64,000 bases of DNA, taken from assembly GCA_905221605.1 (NCBI GenBank), contig CAJNDS010002556.1, forward strand, positions 1 through 64,000. Direction: 5' to 3'. Source of the stretch: Symbiodinium natans. Taxonomy: Eukaryota > Sar > Dinophyceae > Suessiales > Symbiodiniaceae. A model generated the notes under the pieces. That model searched no databases. It saw only the letters and a program-made list of their open reading frames with translations, and was not told the DNA's origin. Below, in pieces: positions 19,971-30,582 of this stretch (position 1 is its first letter; each line of letters begins with the position of its first letter). The position numbers were made by a program, and so were the translations under genes.

Positions 19971-20167
19971 CATCATTTTCCAGGTGCTAGACCCTAAACC
20001 CTAAACACTAAACCCTAAACCCTAAACCCTAAACCCTAAACCCTAAACCCTAAACCCTAAACCCTAAACCCTAAACCCTAAACCCTAAACCCTAAACCCT
20101 AAACCCTAAACCCTAGCCCTAAACCCGAAACCCTAAACCCTAAACCCGTGCATCACTTTCCAGGTGC
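19971..20167. repeat. CCCTAAA block flanked by a 17 bp direct duplication
   Basis: 19971-19987 is CATCATTTTCCAGGTGC and 20151-20167 is CATCACTTTCCAGGTGC, 16 of 17 identical. About 160 bp of CCCTAAA repeat lies between. Both copies contain a complete acceptor (TTTCCAG|GTGC), as if the block was inserted at, and duplicated, a 3' splice site. Confidence 0.75.
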
Positions 20168-20258
20168 GTGGCCGCCTTGCCTTTCACTACTGGCCTGTGC
20201 TTGGCGTCCAGGCCGCTTGGAGCGGGCGCTTCCTCCGTTGAAGCCCAGATTACTGGAT
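20164..20258 (+). CDS. Exon, unknown protein, frame uncertain
   Basis: Acceptor CTTTCCAG|G. Two frames are open (VRGRLAFHYWPVLGVQAAW, which stops, and CVAALPFTTGLCLASRPLGA, which runs on). GGAT|GCAACCC would be a GC donor. The segment GGCCGCTTGGAGCGGG.GCTT reappears at about 48221, so part of this exon is duplicated 28 kb away. Confidence 0.4.
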
Positions 20259-20479
20259 GCAACCCTAAACCCTCAACCCTAAACCCCAAACCCTAAACCC
20301 TAAACCCTAAACCCAAACCCCGATCCATGCCTCTAAGCCCCAGCACCACTCTCTAAGCTAAAGCCTGCACCGATTCTTAATCCCAAATTGAGACCTAAAT
20401 ACTAGCCCCCCAAGTCTGTACCCTAAGCTACTAATTAGGACACCCCCGTGTGTACTCCCTCAATTCCCTTCACTGCCAG

Positions 20480-20610
20480 TCACCTTTGTCAACGCAGTTG
20501 TTCACCTTCTGTTGTGGGTGCCACTGTACCACTTGCATATTCACGGTGAGGATGGGAAAGTGTTTTGTTTACAGTTTATCAGCCAGGTCGTTCTTGGCAT
20601 AGCCCCACAA
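20480..20610 (+). CDS. Exon, possibly from an ELO-type fatty acid elongase
   Basis: Acceptor ACTGCCAG|TC and donor CCACAA|GTTAGGG. After two bases there are 43 codons, TFVNAVVHLLLWVPLYHLHI then HGEDGKVFCLQFISQVVLGI. The pattern N-x-x-VH followed by a hydrophobic Tyr-containing stretch and a Lys...Gln..QxVxG ending resembles the region after the histidine box in ELO-family condensing enzymes of the endoplasmic reticulum. The histidine box itself (HxxHH) is not in this exon and I did not find it nearby, so the call is tentative; any membrane protein would fit. Confidence 0.35.
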
Positions 20611-21008
20611 GTTAGGGTAGTTTTAGACAAATCCTAAACCCTAACCTAACGTGAGCCTCTAAGTAGCGACAGGTAGCCAACTGGGGGCCCCCTGGTCCTG
20701 TTATGTTTGAGGAACCAGGTTCCTTCTAGAACCGCCCAATGCACAAACAAAAAGAGTTTAGGGTTGAGGGTTTGGGGGCTTTGGGTTTGGAGCTCTTTAT
20801 ATTTCTAGGCAACGCCAGCTTCTCTCAAGGACAGCCGAGCTGAAAGTAGTTGTAACCTTACCTTACTTCTGACTCATTGCTGAGTTCCTGGAGCCTCTAC
20901 GTATACCTCAAGCCCCTAAACCCTAAACTCTAAACCCTAAACCCTAAACCCTAAACCCTAAACCCTAAACCCTAAACCCTAAACCCTAAACCCTAAACCC
21001 TAACAAAG

Positions 21009-21109
21009 GAGCCTCCTTTCATCGCCCACCTTCGTGCACCTGCTCTTCGCGGTGCCCTGCGTTGTGGGCTGGATGAGCATCTCCGGACCTCCATGGGAGG
21101 GAGTGGGGG
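21009..21109 (+). CDS. Exon with a hydrophobic segment, unknown protein
   Basis: ACAAAG|G acceptor and GGGGGG|GTTTAGGG donor, one base plus 33 codons: SLLSSPTFVHLLFAVPCVVG then WMSISGPPWEGVG. FVHLLFAVPCVVGWM could be a membrane segment. A second frame is also open. It lies exactly between a CCCTAAA block (20926-21003) and a TTTAGGG block (21110-21218). Confidence 0.5.
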
Positions 21110-21218
21110 GTTTAGGGTTTAGGGTTTAGGGTTTAGGGTTTAGGGTTTAGGGTTTAGGGTTTAGGGTTTAGGGTTTAGGGTTTAGGGTTTAGGGTTTAGG
21201 GTTTAGGGTTTAGGGTTT
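21110..21218. repeat. TTTAGGG block abutting an exon end
   Basis: About 15 perfect TTTAGGG units. The first GTTTAGGG supplies the GT donor for the exon at 21009-21109. Confidence 0.95.
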
Positions 21219-21356
21219 AGTTATGGGAGGGGTGGAATGGGGGTGGGGGTGGGCGTGTGTGGGGAGCTTCTAGGGTGTAGGGTTTGGGGTGTAGGGCGTA
21301 CAGTTTATGGGCTTCCCGGCTCAGGCCGAGCCTTCTGGGGCTTGTTCGGTCGATCA

Positions 21357-21482
21357 CCCTAAACCCTAAACCCTAAACCCTAAACCCTAAACCCTAAACC
21401 CTAAACCCTAAACCCTAAACCCTAAACCCTAAACCCTAAACCCTAAACCCTAAAACCCTAAACCCTAAACCCTAAACCTTAG
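21357..21482. repeat. CCCTAAA block
   Basis: About 17 units, closed by an inverted TTAGGGTTTACGGG stretch. The following 21604-21886 has open frames on both strands without recognisable content. Confidence 0.95.
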
Positions 21483-22587
21483 GGTTTACGGGTTATGGGT
21501 TTAGGGTTTAGGCGGTTCAGGGTTGCGGTTCAGGGTTTACGGGGGTTTGTCGTTGAAGGTTTAGGCTCACTAGGGGAGTTGGATTGTAGGGTTTAACAAG
21601 TGTTTAGGGTTTGGTCTCCAGGGTTAGGTTGGGGGTGGGGAGGAGGGGGAGGCAGGGGAGGCAGAGGAGGCTCGTTTTGAGGCTTTTGCTTTGTGTGCGT
21701 CTGAGGAGAAGGGTGCTTGGTTTGGCAGGGTTTGTCAGGGCTTCTTGGAGCCCACACAGCTTCGGGTCTTGTAAGCCTTTCCATGTTGTAGTGTGTGCTT
21801 CACATCTTTCAGGCCTTTCAGTTTGCAGGGTTGAGGGCGCGCATCCTAAACCCGAAATAAACCCTTCAAAAAAGCCCACGTCTTAAACCCTGAACCCGAA
21901 ACCCGAACCTAAGCCCTAAGCCTTCAGTTCTCGACGAGGGGTCTCCCCAGATCTTTCTGAAAAATCCCCCGGAGCTAACGTTGGGAGTTTAGGGTTTAGG
22001 GTTGAGGGTCTAGCGCTCGCCGGCACAACGACATGCTACGCGCCCACAATCGGCAGGACCTCGGAAGAGTTTCCGGAAACTTCGGGCTAACGCCTAAACC
22101 CCCATAAGGAGGCCTACTACCCTCTACCCTCACGCCACTTCGAGCGTCAGGCTGAGAAGTAGCCAAAGCTTACGCGATCCACGCACCAATCTACCCACAT
22201 GACTTATGCGATTCTGTAGGGGGCTTTTGGTGTTCAGCTTAGAGGAATGTACCTATGCACAAGATCCTAGAATCCTAGACCCTAAACCCTAAACCATACT
22301 CAGATCCCAAAAATACTTTAGAGTTGCTCCTTAGGGGCCGACAACCCACGAACCCTAAAGCCTGAAGCCCTGAAGTCTAGGACTTAGGGTGGTTTAGGGC
22401 TTAGGGTTTGAGATCTTCAGACCCCGTAGGGAAAGAGTAGCTGGCAGCTTGAAAAGAGCCACCCTGACACCGACATTCTAAGATGCAACTCCTCAACCCG
22501 AAACCCTGAAACCTAAACCCCAAGCCCCCAAGCCCTGAAGCCCTGAAGCCCTTAAACCCTAAACCCTAAACCCTACACCCTTCTGGA

Positions 22588-22632
22588 GCCATGGCGTCCC
22601 CGGATGAGCCCTCCTCCGAGGCGCTAATGAGG
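22588..22632 (+). CDS. Possible N-terminal exon
   Basis: GGAG|CC followed by ATG at 22591, reading MASPDEPSSEALM before a 12-base G run. The AG|CCATG context matches the starts at 29564, 39203 and 46315 and would suit either a 5' UTR intron or a trans-splicing acceptor. Confidence 0.4.
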
Positions 22633-22639
22633 GGGGGGG

Positions 22640-23536
22640 GGGGGAGCAGTCGTTACTTGAAGTTTCATGGCGTGCGGTTCTTTTAAAGTCGGGAATAAAG
22701 AGGGTTCAGGGTTCAGGGTTTAGGGTTTAGGGTTTAGGGTTTGGGGATGCTTGGGGTTTCATGGGGAATTATATGTAGGGCTCTGAGAAAGGTAACCTGT
22801 TGACCTTCATTCAGGTTCTTGTAACCCTACTTATAACTACATGTGAACCTCTAAGTGCTGGAGCGCCTGACGAAATTTCTCCGGCTAGGCGTACCTTCCA
22901 ACGCAAAACATACCGGGTACCGTTTCTGCTCCGGTATGTGAGCATTTTCCAAAATAGGGGTCCCCACAGCACTCCTATTGTAGGAAGCCCCCACCTAGGC
23001 CAGCCATCACGAGTAGTCCTTTCGGGGGAGGGCAGGTAGACGCCGCACCCAACAAATCAGGCCGACGTCTGAAGAGCAAAGTCAGACCATGAAGTTGTCA
23101 GAAAGAAGCCGGGAAGGCAAATGTGGGAGTTGATAGGCTACCCTTAGCCAGAAAACCCTGAAAGCCCTGAAAACCCCGGAGCCCTAAAAACCCTACAACC
23201 CCAAAGCCCTAAACCCTGAAGCCTAAACCCTACACACCAAACCTGACCCCTTGTGCCCAAAGGCTGTTTGAATCTTAAACCCTAAATCCGACCCTAAACC
23301 CCAACCCCAAATCCCAAACCCTAAACCCTAAGCCCTAAACCCTAAACCCTAGACCCTAAACCCCAAACCCTAGACCCTATGCTTGAAACTGCCAGGCGGC
23401 CAGCTCTGCGGCAAGCGCAGCCGCAGAGAGCGAGGGAGGCGCTCGGGGGCTTGGGGTTGAGGGTTGAGGGTTTGGGGTTGAGGGTTGAGGGTTGAGGGTT
23501 TCAGGGTTGAGGGTTGAAGGTTGAGGGTTGAGGGTA

Positions 23537-23573
<37 letters not shown>

Positions 23574-23787
23574 AGGTTGAGGGTTGAGGGTTGAGGGTAG
23601 AGGGTAGAGGGTAGAGGGTAGAGGGTTGAGGGTTGAGGGTCGAGGGTCGAGGGTTGAGGGTTGAGGGTTGAGGGTAGAGGGTTGAGGGTTGAGGGCTGAG
23701 GGCTGAGGGTAGAGGGTAGAGGTTTGAGGGTTAAGGGTTGAGGGTTGAGGGTTTAGGGTTTAGGGGTTAGGGTTTAGGGTTTAGGGT

Positions 23788-23875
<88 letters not shown>

Positions 23876-24930
23876 TAGGGTTTAGGGTTTAGGGTTTAGT
23901 GTTTAGGGTTTAGGGGTTAGGGTTTAGGTTTCAAAGTTTAGGGTTCTGGGTTTGGGAGAGGGTTGGGTTTGGGCAGAAAATTTGATCGATGTGTGCGCAG
24001 GTGCTGTTCGGCCTCCGGTTTTTGAGAGGCTTTGTGCATTTCAGGATTATGCTGTTCTAGGCGCCTGAAACGTCGGTTGTGGGGGGTTGGGGGATGGGGG
24101 CGGAGGGGGGGGGGGTGGGTAGGGTGGGTAGGGTGGGGGTAGGGTGGGGGTATGGGGGTAGGTTGGGGGGGGGGGGGGTGGGTGGGTAGGGTGGGGGTAG
24201 GGTGGGGGGGGAGGTGGAGAAAAGGGAGGTGGGGGGATTGGTGTTCCGGCCGCCTATGGTGTGGCTGAAATGCCCCCGGGTCCTGATGTACCGTTCGTTC
24301 TGGGATTTTAGGCAAAAAAGTGGCGAAAGACGGGTGGTTTGGGAGGGGATGAAGGGTGCTACCCAGACACCTACGGCCCGAGGCCTCGGCGGATTTGAGG
24401 TTGTTAGCAGCATGCTCCACCTTTAGTCCCAGCTGTTGGGCAGACGGTTTGCAAACGCCCTCCCCCCTCCCACACCCCCCTCCCCTCTGCCCTTAAGCAG
24501 GGTTTAGTGAAGTTCAGTGTTCAGGGTTTAGGGTTACCCAAACCCTAAACCGTAAAACCCTATAAGACCTAAACCCCGAAGGTCTCCCAATCTAGGTCGG
24601 AAGCAACTGCCCCCGAACACCAAACAGCCCTAAGCTACAGCACAAGCCGCCTGAATCACCCAAAAAACAAAAAATGCCGATACACCCCTGTCCTAAACCT
24701 TAAACACTAAACCCAAAACCCCCACACCCCAAACCTTAACCCCCAAAACCAAGACCTAATTCTGGATCCTGAACCGTAAACCACCCTAAACCACCCCAAA
24801 CTCCAAAACCCCAAACCCCAAACCAAAAATCCTAAACCCCAAACCCCAAACCCTAAACCTTGAACCCTAAACCCTAAACCCTAATCCCTAAACCCTAAAC
24901 CCTAAATCCTAAACCCTAAACCCTAAACCC
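22640..24930. other. Repeat-dominated stretch without a supported gene
   Basis: Contains a right-half family 2 element (about 22815-22856), a long GAGGGTT array, G-rich tracts near 24095-24210 and mixed CCCTAAA variants. Overlapping open frames at 23938-24426 come from G/C-rich low-complexity DNA. Confidence 0.6.
23448..23877. repeat. TTGAGGG variant telomeric array
   Basis: About 430 bp in which the heptamer is mainly TTGAGGG, with TAGAGGG and TCGAGGG versions, ending in TTTAGGG. A homogenised variant block, the G-strand counterpart of the CCCTCAA block at 39073-39195. Confidence 0.95.
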
Positions 24931-24942
24931 GAACCCTAATGC

Positions 24943-25562
24943 CTGCGGAAGGCGGAGCACGCCGATCCGTCGCTTCCTGGGCCTCGAAGCTGGGTCAGAA
25001 GGCAGCAGGTTCGGGTTTAGGGTTTAGGGTTTAGGGTTTAGGGTTTTGGGTTTTTGGGTTTTTGGGTTTAGGGTTTAGGGTTTAGGGTTTAGGGTTCAGC
25101 ATCTCAAGTTCGAGCATTTACTAGGCCAGCAGTGTGTGTAGGCAACGAAAAAAACCCACCCGCCCAAAGAATCCCATAACATTAAGAAAATACAAAGTTT
25201 TTCTCAATTTCTGTTCAGACGCACCAAGATTCCAAACAATCACACAGGTCAGACGGGTCAAAATGCCAAATTCGTGCTGAACAATGGGGGGCCAAACGGG
25301 TCAGACGGGTCAAAACGCGCCAACTTCGTGCACTACCTTAAGAGCCTGTTGGGCGCCAGGCTTCGCAGCTGAAGTCCGTGACGAAGGCCCTGTCCGGGGT
25401 TTCAAGGCTTCAAGGGTAGCCCTAAACCCGAAACCCTAAACCCTAAACCCCAAAACCCTAAACCCCAAACCCCTAAGCCCGAATCCCTAAACTGTACTTC
25501 CTCCATGCTGGCAGGAGGCCGTGCAAACGACCCGGGAGGCCATCGCCAATGAGGTGCTCCGG
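24943..25562 (+). CDS. Two in-phase exons, unknown helical protein
   Basis: Exons 24943-25008 (LRKAEHADPSLPGPRSWVRR then QQ; donor CAGCAG|GTTCGGG) and 25515-25562 (acceptor GCTGGCAG|GAG; EAVQTTREAIANEVLR; donor CTCCGG|GTTCGGG) join at phase 0. Both donors use the TTCGGG variant of the telomeric repeat. The second exon is strongly helix-like. The first lacks a clear acceptor. Family unknown. Confidence 0.5.
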
Positions 25563-25565
25563 GTT

Positions 25566-25712
25566 CGGGTGTGGGTTCTGGGCTTAGGGTTTAGGGTTTT
25601 TGGGTTGATAGGGTTTGGGGGTTTTGGTTTAGGGTGTAGGGTGTGGGTTCTAGGCTTAGGGTTTAGGGTTTTTGGGTGATAGGGTTTGGGGATTTTGGTT
25701 TAGGGTGTAGGG
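25566..25712. repeat. Intronic ~73 bp tandem duplication
   Basis: GTGTGGGTTCTGGGCTTAGG at 25569 and GTGTGGGTTCTAGGCTTAGG near 25642 begin two near-identical copies, both containing GATAGGGTTTGGGG and GGTTTAGGGTGTAGG. It lies directly after the donor at 25563. Confidence 0.8.
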
Positions 25713-26089
25713 TTGGTTACAAGGCGACGAGGATTTGCAAGGTTTCTTTTTTGGTTTTTGGGGTTCGCGTTTAGGATTCACCTTTTGGGGTTTGGGGCCC
25801 TAAACCCTAACCACAAATCCTCAACAGGTGGCCCGCCATTGGCTTCCTCGGTTCTCTCAATACGTCTTCGTAAGGAATTAGAAACGTACATGTAGGCACT
25901 CGGCACCCTAGGTACTCCCTTGGTCTTACATAGTTCTATCATCCTTTGAAGGGTTGTGTAGGGGGCGTACCTATAATGGTCGATGTCCCTACGAAGCCCG
26001 AAACCCTGTACCCTAAACCCTCAACCCTCAACCCTAAACCCTAAACCCTAAACCCTAAACCGTCCCTGTACCCTAAACCCTCAACCCAG

Positions 26090-26164
26090 ACCCCGCTTGG
26101 GCTTCTTTGTGGCCGAGGCCAAGCTGGTGGCACGGGACATGGCCGACTTGAAGGACCACTGGGG
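26090..26164 (+). CDS. Exon, unknown helical protein
   Basis: CAACCCAG|A acceptor and CACTGGGG|GTTTAGGG donor. Best frame: PRLGFFVAEAKLVARDMADL then KDHW (24 codons plus bases), Ala/Leu-rich with alternating charge, typical of a soluble helix. Another frame is open but Gly-rich. Family unknown. Confidence 0.6.
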
Positions 26165-26275
26165 GTTTAGGGTTTAGGGTTTAGGGTTTAGGATTTATAG
26201 GGTTTAGGGTTAGGGGTTGAGGGTTTGGGTTTTAGGGGTTAGGGTTTAGGAGTTGGAGGGGCTGGTGGGTGGGTT

Positions 26276-26542
26276 TTGACCAGCACGTTCGAACCTAGGC
26301 CTCAAGGCTTGAAACATTTTGCGGTGGATGAGGGGCGCGAGTATTTGCTGGCTCTAGCACGTCCTGAGCCTCTCCCCCACCGCCATGCCAGTGGACGCAC
26401 ATTCCTGGCGCCTTTGCTGGGCTTAAGCTGCATATCGGCTGCGGAACTCCTCTCTCATCCTCGACTGCAGATTTTAGCCCTCTCAAGCAGCCGAGCCGGC
26501 AAGACATTTCAAGGCTTCTGCCTCCTCTTACGGCGTCCGTGA
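26276..26542 (+). other. Unassigned open frame, 88 codons
   Basis: Begins MTSTFEPRPQGLKHFAVDEG. A 70-codon minus-strand frame overlaps it. There is no repeat in this stretch, so it could be coding or a decayed element. I cannot choose a strand. Confidence 0.25.
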
Positions 26543-26880
26543 GTCTCTTGCTCCATCCGCAGTGTTAGACTGGGCTTGCCACGAATTTCTTGCCTCCATC
26601 AAGCACACGTGCTACTCTTGTATTGTACGGAACTACTGCGAGAGCAAAACAGATACCCCCAGCAATCGACTTGGCCCTTCCAGAGCACGATCCTTTCAAC
26701 TACCCTAAACCCAAAACCAAACCACAAATCCACTGCACATCACCATGGAGTCCAGCCTCTAAAGCCGAGTCTTCAAAGTTCGTCTTGCTTGTGTTCAACT
26801 GGGGCGGGTGCAGGGGTTGAAGAATGCTCAGGTGCAGGGTTTGTGGTTTAGGGTTGAAGCAGTCGCACATCATTTTTCAG

Positions 26881-27003
26881 CAAGAAGCGGACATGCGCCA
26901 GAGTCACAAGCAATGTGTCGACAGGATGCAGACATGTTATGCCTTGAAGACAAGCAAAGTGGTAGAGAGGCGCGTTGTCGAAGACTTGCGCGGGAGGGTG
27001 TAA
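26881..27003 (+). CDS. C-terminal exon, unknown protein
   Basis: Strong acceptor CATTTTTCAG|CAA, then 40 codons (QEADMRQSHKQCVDRMQTCY, then a basic and acidic tail ending EDLRGRV) and TAA at 27001-27003. Arg/Glu-rich, probably helical or coiled. Family unknown. Confidence 0.55.
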   Translation, partial: QEADMRQSHKQCVDRMQTCYALKTSKVVERRVVEDLRGRV

Positions 27004-27249
27004 GGTAAAATATCGGGCGTCAAGAAGCTACAGGCCCAAGAGTTGGCCCTGTTGCTTGCCTCATTCCCTCATTCCCTACTCAGAGCCAGCCAGGAAAGGC
27101 TAAACCCTAAACCCTAAACCCTAAACCCTAAACCCAAAACCCTAAACCCTAAACCCTAAATATTCCTGGGTTGCTTTGCTCTCTATAGCAGAAAAAGCGG
27201 AAATCCTCGCGCAGCAAACATCAGCTGTGCCCTTCCACAGGTCATGAAG

Positions 27250-27350
27250 CTAGGATGCCCAGTAGTACCCCTTATTCCCTTTTTGGGGGGTTTAGGTTCC
27301 CTTATAAACCCCTTTAAGCAAAAAAGGGCACCCTTTTTAAGCCATGAGTC
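27250..27350. mobile_element. Palindromic element, family 1 (diverged)
   Basis: Contains CTTATTCCCTTTTTGGG, TTTAGGTTCCCTTATAA and AAAAAAGGGCACCCTTTTTA, the interior of family 1, with eroded ends. Confidence 0.45.
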
Positions 27351-27507
27351 TTTGTGGTACTTTACTGTAGCTTTAGATCCTTACCTTTGTTTGGGTTTGC
27401 TGGGTTTCTAATTAAGGCAGCTAAAAGTTTAGTTTTTCAGCTACCCTTCTGAGTGCAGCCAAGGAATAAGCCTTGATCAACTTTCCGCGGGCTCCCCTTA
27501 GCCTCTG

Positions 27508-27619
27508 CTTGAAGGTTGCCGGGTATTTGTATGTAGGGTATAGGTAAGGCAACCTACATGATAGCTTTTCCCAATTAAAGTACCTATGGCCCTACATATA
27601 GTCGCCCATGAACCCTCAG
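27508..27619. mobile_element. Palindromic element, family 2
   Basis: Left end CTTGAAGGTTGCCGGGTAT, right end GTCGCCCATGAACCCTCAG; about 112 bp, the usual size. The two ends are imperfect inverted repeats. Confidence 0.6.
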
Positions 27620-27715
27620 TAGTCCTTTCCTAAACCCTAAACCCTAAACCCTAAACCCTAAACCCTAAACCCTAAACCCTAAACCCCCCTTGATCAAGCC
27701 AGCCCTCGCGTGCAG

Positions 27716-27788
27716 GACGGCGTCCGCGAAGGCGTCCGCCTCACTGTGCAGGACAGCTCAGAGCCGTATAACTATGTCCCTCTTGGGG
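27716..27788 (+). CDS. Exon, unknown protein
   Basis: GCGTGCAG|GAC acceptor and CTTGGGG|GTTTAGGG donor, 24 codons plus one base: DGVREGVRLTVQDSSEPYNY then VPLG. Beta-like composition. Flanked by CCCTAAA on the left and TTTAGGG on the right, the most common layout in this window. Confidence 0.65.
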
Positions 27789-28259
27789 GTTTAGGGTTTA
27801 GGGTTTAGGGTTTAGGGTTTAGGGTTTAGGGTTTAGGGATATAAAATCCAAGAGGATATTAACAATTTCTAAGGTTCTAAGGGGAGTATAGATAAAGGCC
27901 CTGAATACCCTTGAAGCCCTCGAACTGTTCAAGCCGAAACCCGCTTAGCAATCCCCAAAAGGAAAAGGATCCCAAGTTTTAAGGTTGGCAGGGTTCAGGG
28001 TTTAGGGCTTATAAGGGCGTATAATTTACATTGGTTCTAAGTTAGATAAAATCGCTATGACTTTGCTATGCCCTGCTTTGCCCTAGATCCACGATAAACC
28101 ATGACCCTAAAAGGTTTAGGGTTTATGGGGTTGCAGGGTTTGGGTACATTCCGCACCCCAGACCCGAGCTCTTGGCTATCTTTTGGCCTTACGATCTGTG
28201 GATTGATCTAAACTGCAAACCCTTCTGCTGTGTCTTCGTTGCAGCGTACTCCTTCTAGT

Positions 28260-28381
28260 CTACTATTTGTTCAAGAACCCCCCCCCCCCTCCCCCCAACA
28301 GTAAAGCATAATAGTCCCTGCATTACCCTTATCAGGATTTTTTTTTTTTGCCGGGGGGGGGGGTTCTTAAGCAAATAGTAG
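28260..28381. mobile_element. Palindromic element, family 4
   Basis: CTACTATTTGTTCAAGAACC with a C run at the left and a G run with GGTTCTTAAGCAAATAGTAG at the right: terminal inverted repeats of about 25-30 bp. The right end finishes in TAG, a possible 3' splice site. Confidence 0.75.
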
Positions 28382-28796
28382 CATAGGGTGCCTTACTTCA
28401 GTTCTTGGGGTATCCCCCTTCCGAGAGGAGGCCCGGTAAACCTTGTGACACAGTTTTTGCAATGCCCACACTTTAAAACATACACATGCGAATGGATTGC
28501 AACCTCATCTGCTTTTGCATCTGGGAGTTTACGAAAAAAGGGACCCCTAGACCCTAAACCCTAAACCCTGACCCCCCAACCCGTTTTTTTGTGGCGTCCT
28601 TTGCTCCCGTTGTTGATTTACAGGGCTTCGGGCCTCAGGGCTCAGGGTGTTATCCTTTTTTCCTTGTAACCCTAAACCTCAATTTTCTCATCATGTTTTA
28701 ACCAGGCCTCCGTTTTTTGTTTTACATTCGCGACTTCGGCGCCCCAAAAACCTCCGAAGCCAGGACACGTCCTCGCTCCGGGAGAGGCCTGCCTCT

Positions 28797-28842
28797 CTTT
28801 TTTTTTTTTTTTTTTTTTTTTTGGGGGGGGGGGGGGGGGGGC
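28797..28842. repeat. Poly-T / poly-G tract
   Basis: About 24 T then about 18 G. The rest of 27840-29340 holds family 4, telomeric fragments and no gene I can support. Confidence 0.9.
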
Positions 28843-29352
28843 GGCGGCTTAAAGTTTAGGGTCTAGGGTTTTAGTGTTTAGCGTTGTGTTTAGGGCATAT
28901 ACATGCGGCCCATGATGCCGATCTACAATCTCGGGTTCTTTAGGCCTTCATTTTGTGTAGGTGGCGTCGATACAGAGACCCCCAAACCCTTAACCCGGCA
29001 CCCTGAACCCTCTTCGGAGGTAAAATTCTTGGAGGTGTCGGAGCTCGTGGTATGCTGGGCTTGAGGGTACGGTTAAGGCTTTAGGGTTAAGGGTTCTAGG
29101 TTTCATGGGGCGGAGGTTTTGGGGAATTCGGGGCTGGGGGGGAGTGGGGGGGCGGGGGGAGGATGGCTAAGGCAGCTGCGTGTAAATCCACCATGTGAAG
29201 CGGAACAAATCCTCAGAACCTGAGCCGCAAACCCTAAACCCTAAACCCTAAACCCTAAACCCTAAACCCTAAACCCTAAACCCTAAACCCTAAACCCTGA
29301 ACCCTGAACCCTGAACCCTGAACCCTGAACCTTGAAATATCCAAAGCCCAAG

Positions 29353-29421
29353 CCCGCTTCCTGACCCAAGGCTCGGGCGCGACACGGACGCCTTGCGCAA
29401 GGCAGACTACCCACTCAGCGG
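29353..29421 (+). CDS. Exon, unknown protein
   Basis: CCCAAG|C acceptor and CAGCGG|GTTTAGGG donor. Frame: PLPDPRLGRDTDALRKADYP then LS. Preceded by a CCCTAAA/CCCTGAA block. Two other frames are partly open. Family unknown. Confidence 0.5.
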
Positions 29422-29563
29422 GTTTAGGGTTTAGGGCTTAGGGCTTAGGATTTAGGGTTTCACCCTGAACCCTCAAGCCTAAACAGCAGGGTTTTGGGGT
29501 GTAACCCTATCAGCCCTACAAGTGCGTCTGCCCCAAAAGCCGTGAACATAAGCCCCACAAGCC

Positions 29564-29782
29564 ATGCAAACCGGCAAAGCGAAAGGCAAAAAGGCCCACC
29601 GGGCCCAGCAGCGGCGGCGCCGGGAGGCTGACATCCGCTTTTCGGAGGCACCAGCCGCGCCATCCGCGCGCGATTTGGGACGACGAGCAGGTCGCGATTC
29701 GCGGCACCTCGGGCCTCTTGCGCCACTGCACCTCACCAATTCTGCTGCCAGCATCGGAAAAAGAAGGCCCTACGAACTCTGA
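29564..29782 (+). CDS. Small basic protein or N-terminal exon, unknown
   Basis: ATG after ACAAG|CC; 72 codons to TGA, beginning MQTGKAKGKKAHRAQQRRRR. Extremely basic N-terminus, then an Arg/Ala/Ser tail; could be a nucleic-acid-binding or nuclear/nucleolar-targeting segment. Minus-strand frames overlap. The strand choice rests on the AG|CCATG context shared with other starts. Confidence 0.4.
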   Translation: MQTGKAKGKKAHRAQQRRRREADIRFSEAPAAPSARDLGRRAGRDSRHLGPLAPLHLTNSAASIGKRRPYEL

Positions 29783-30165
29783 ATACAAGAGCCGAAATGT
29801 GCCCCCAAAAGCCCGACATCAGCTTTGACAAGCTTTGCCTGTCAGTCCGAGTATTTGGGGTTCGGGGTTCAGGTTTTAGGCCTTCAGGGGGTTTTAGGCC
29901 TTCAGGCGCTTTGGGGTTTGAGGGTTTAGGGTTCAGGGTTCATGGTTGAGGGTTTAGGGTTTATTTCAGGCTTCAGGGTTAGGGGTTCAGGGTTCCAGGC
30001 TCCGGGTTCTGGGGCTTCAGGGTTCAGGGTTCATGAGGGTTCATGGTTGAGATTTCAGTGTTTAGGGTTTAGGGGTCAGGGTTTAGGGTTTAGGGTTTAG
30101 GGTTAAGGGTTTAGGGGTTCAAAAGGGTTCTGGATTCAGGGTTCGGGTTAGGGTTCAAGGCGCAG

Positions 30166-30224
30166 GATGCCCATCCAGGCCTTCGCTGTATGGCCCCGCG
30201 ACTTGCACTACAGTCCCTCTTCAG
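30166..30224 (+). CDS. Exon, likely N-terminal, unknown protein
   Basis: AGGCGCAG|G acceptor, ATG at 30167, MPIQAFAVWPRDLHYSPSS, then a textbook donor TTCAG|GTGAGTGG followed directly by CCCTAAA repeat. The clearest conventional 5' splice site in the window. Confidence 0.55.
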
Positions 30225-30388
30225 GTGAGTGGAGCCCTAAACCCTAAACCCTAAACCCTAAACCCTAAACCCCAAAACGGGCGGTATGAGGATATAGGCA
30301 GAGGGATCAGGGTTGCAGGGTAGCACGGCTTTAAGAGCTGGTTGCCGTGAGAAGAGAGGAAGACGAGATGGCCAGCACAGCTGGAATA

Positions 30389-30582
30389 CTACTATTTGCT
30401 TAAGCACCCCCCGCCCCCAACTTACTTAGCCAATACTCGAACTTTAGTTTTTTTTGGGTTTCCAAAAGGGGAATAAAAAAGTCTTAACCTGTCTCCCCTT
30501 GGAAATTATAGATACAAGAGAATAATCCCTATGTTGTCCTTATAAGGAAGATTTTTTGGGGGGGTTCTTAAGCAATCAGTAG
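30389..30582. mobile_element. Palindromic element, family 4 (long)
   Basis: CTACTATTTGCTTAAGCACC at the left and GGGTTCTTAAGCAATCAGTAG at the right. Same termini as 28260-28381 with a longer, AT-rich interior. Confidence 0.7.

Noticed and set aside
23938-24426. 160-codon minus-strand Pro/His-rich frame
   Set aside because: Mostly G-rich low-complexity tract read backwards; overlapping frame on the other strand.
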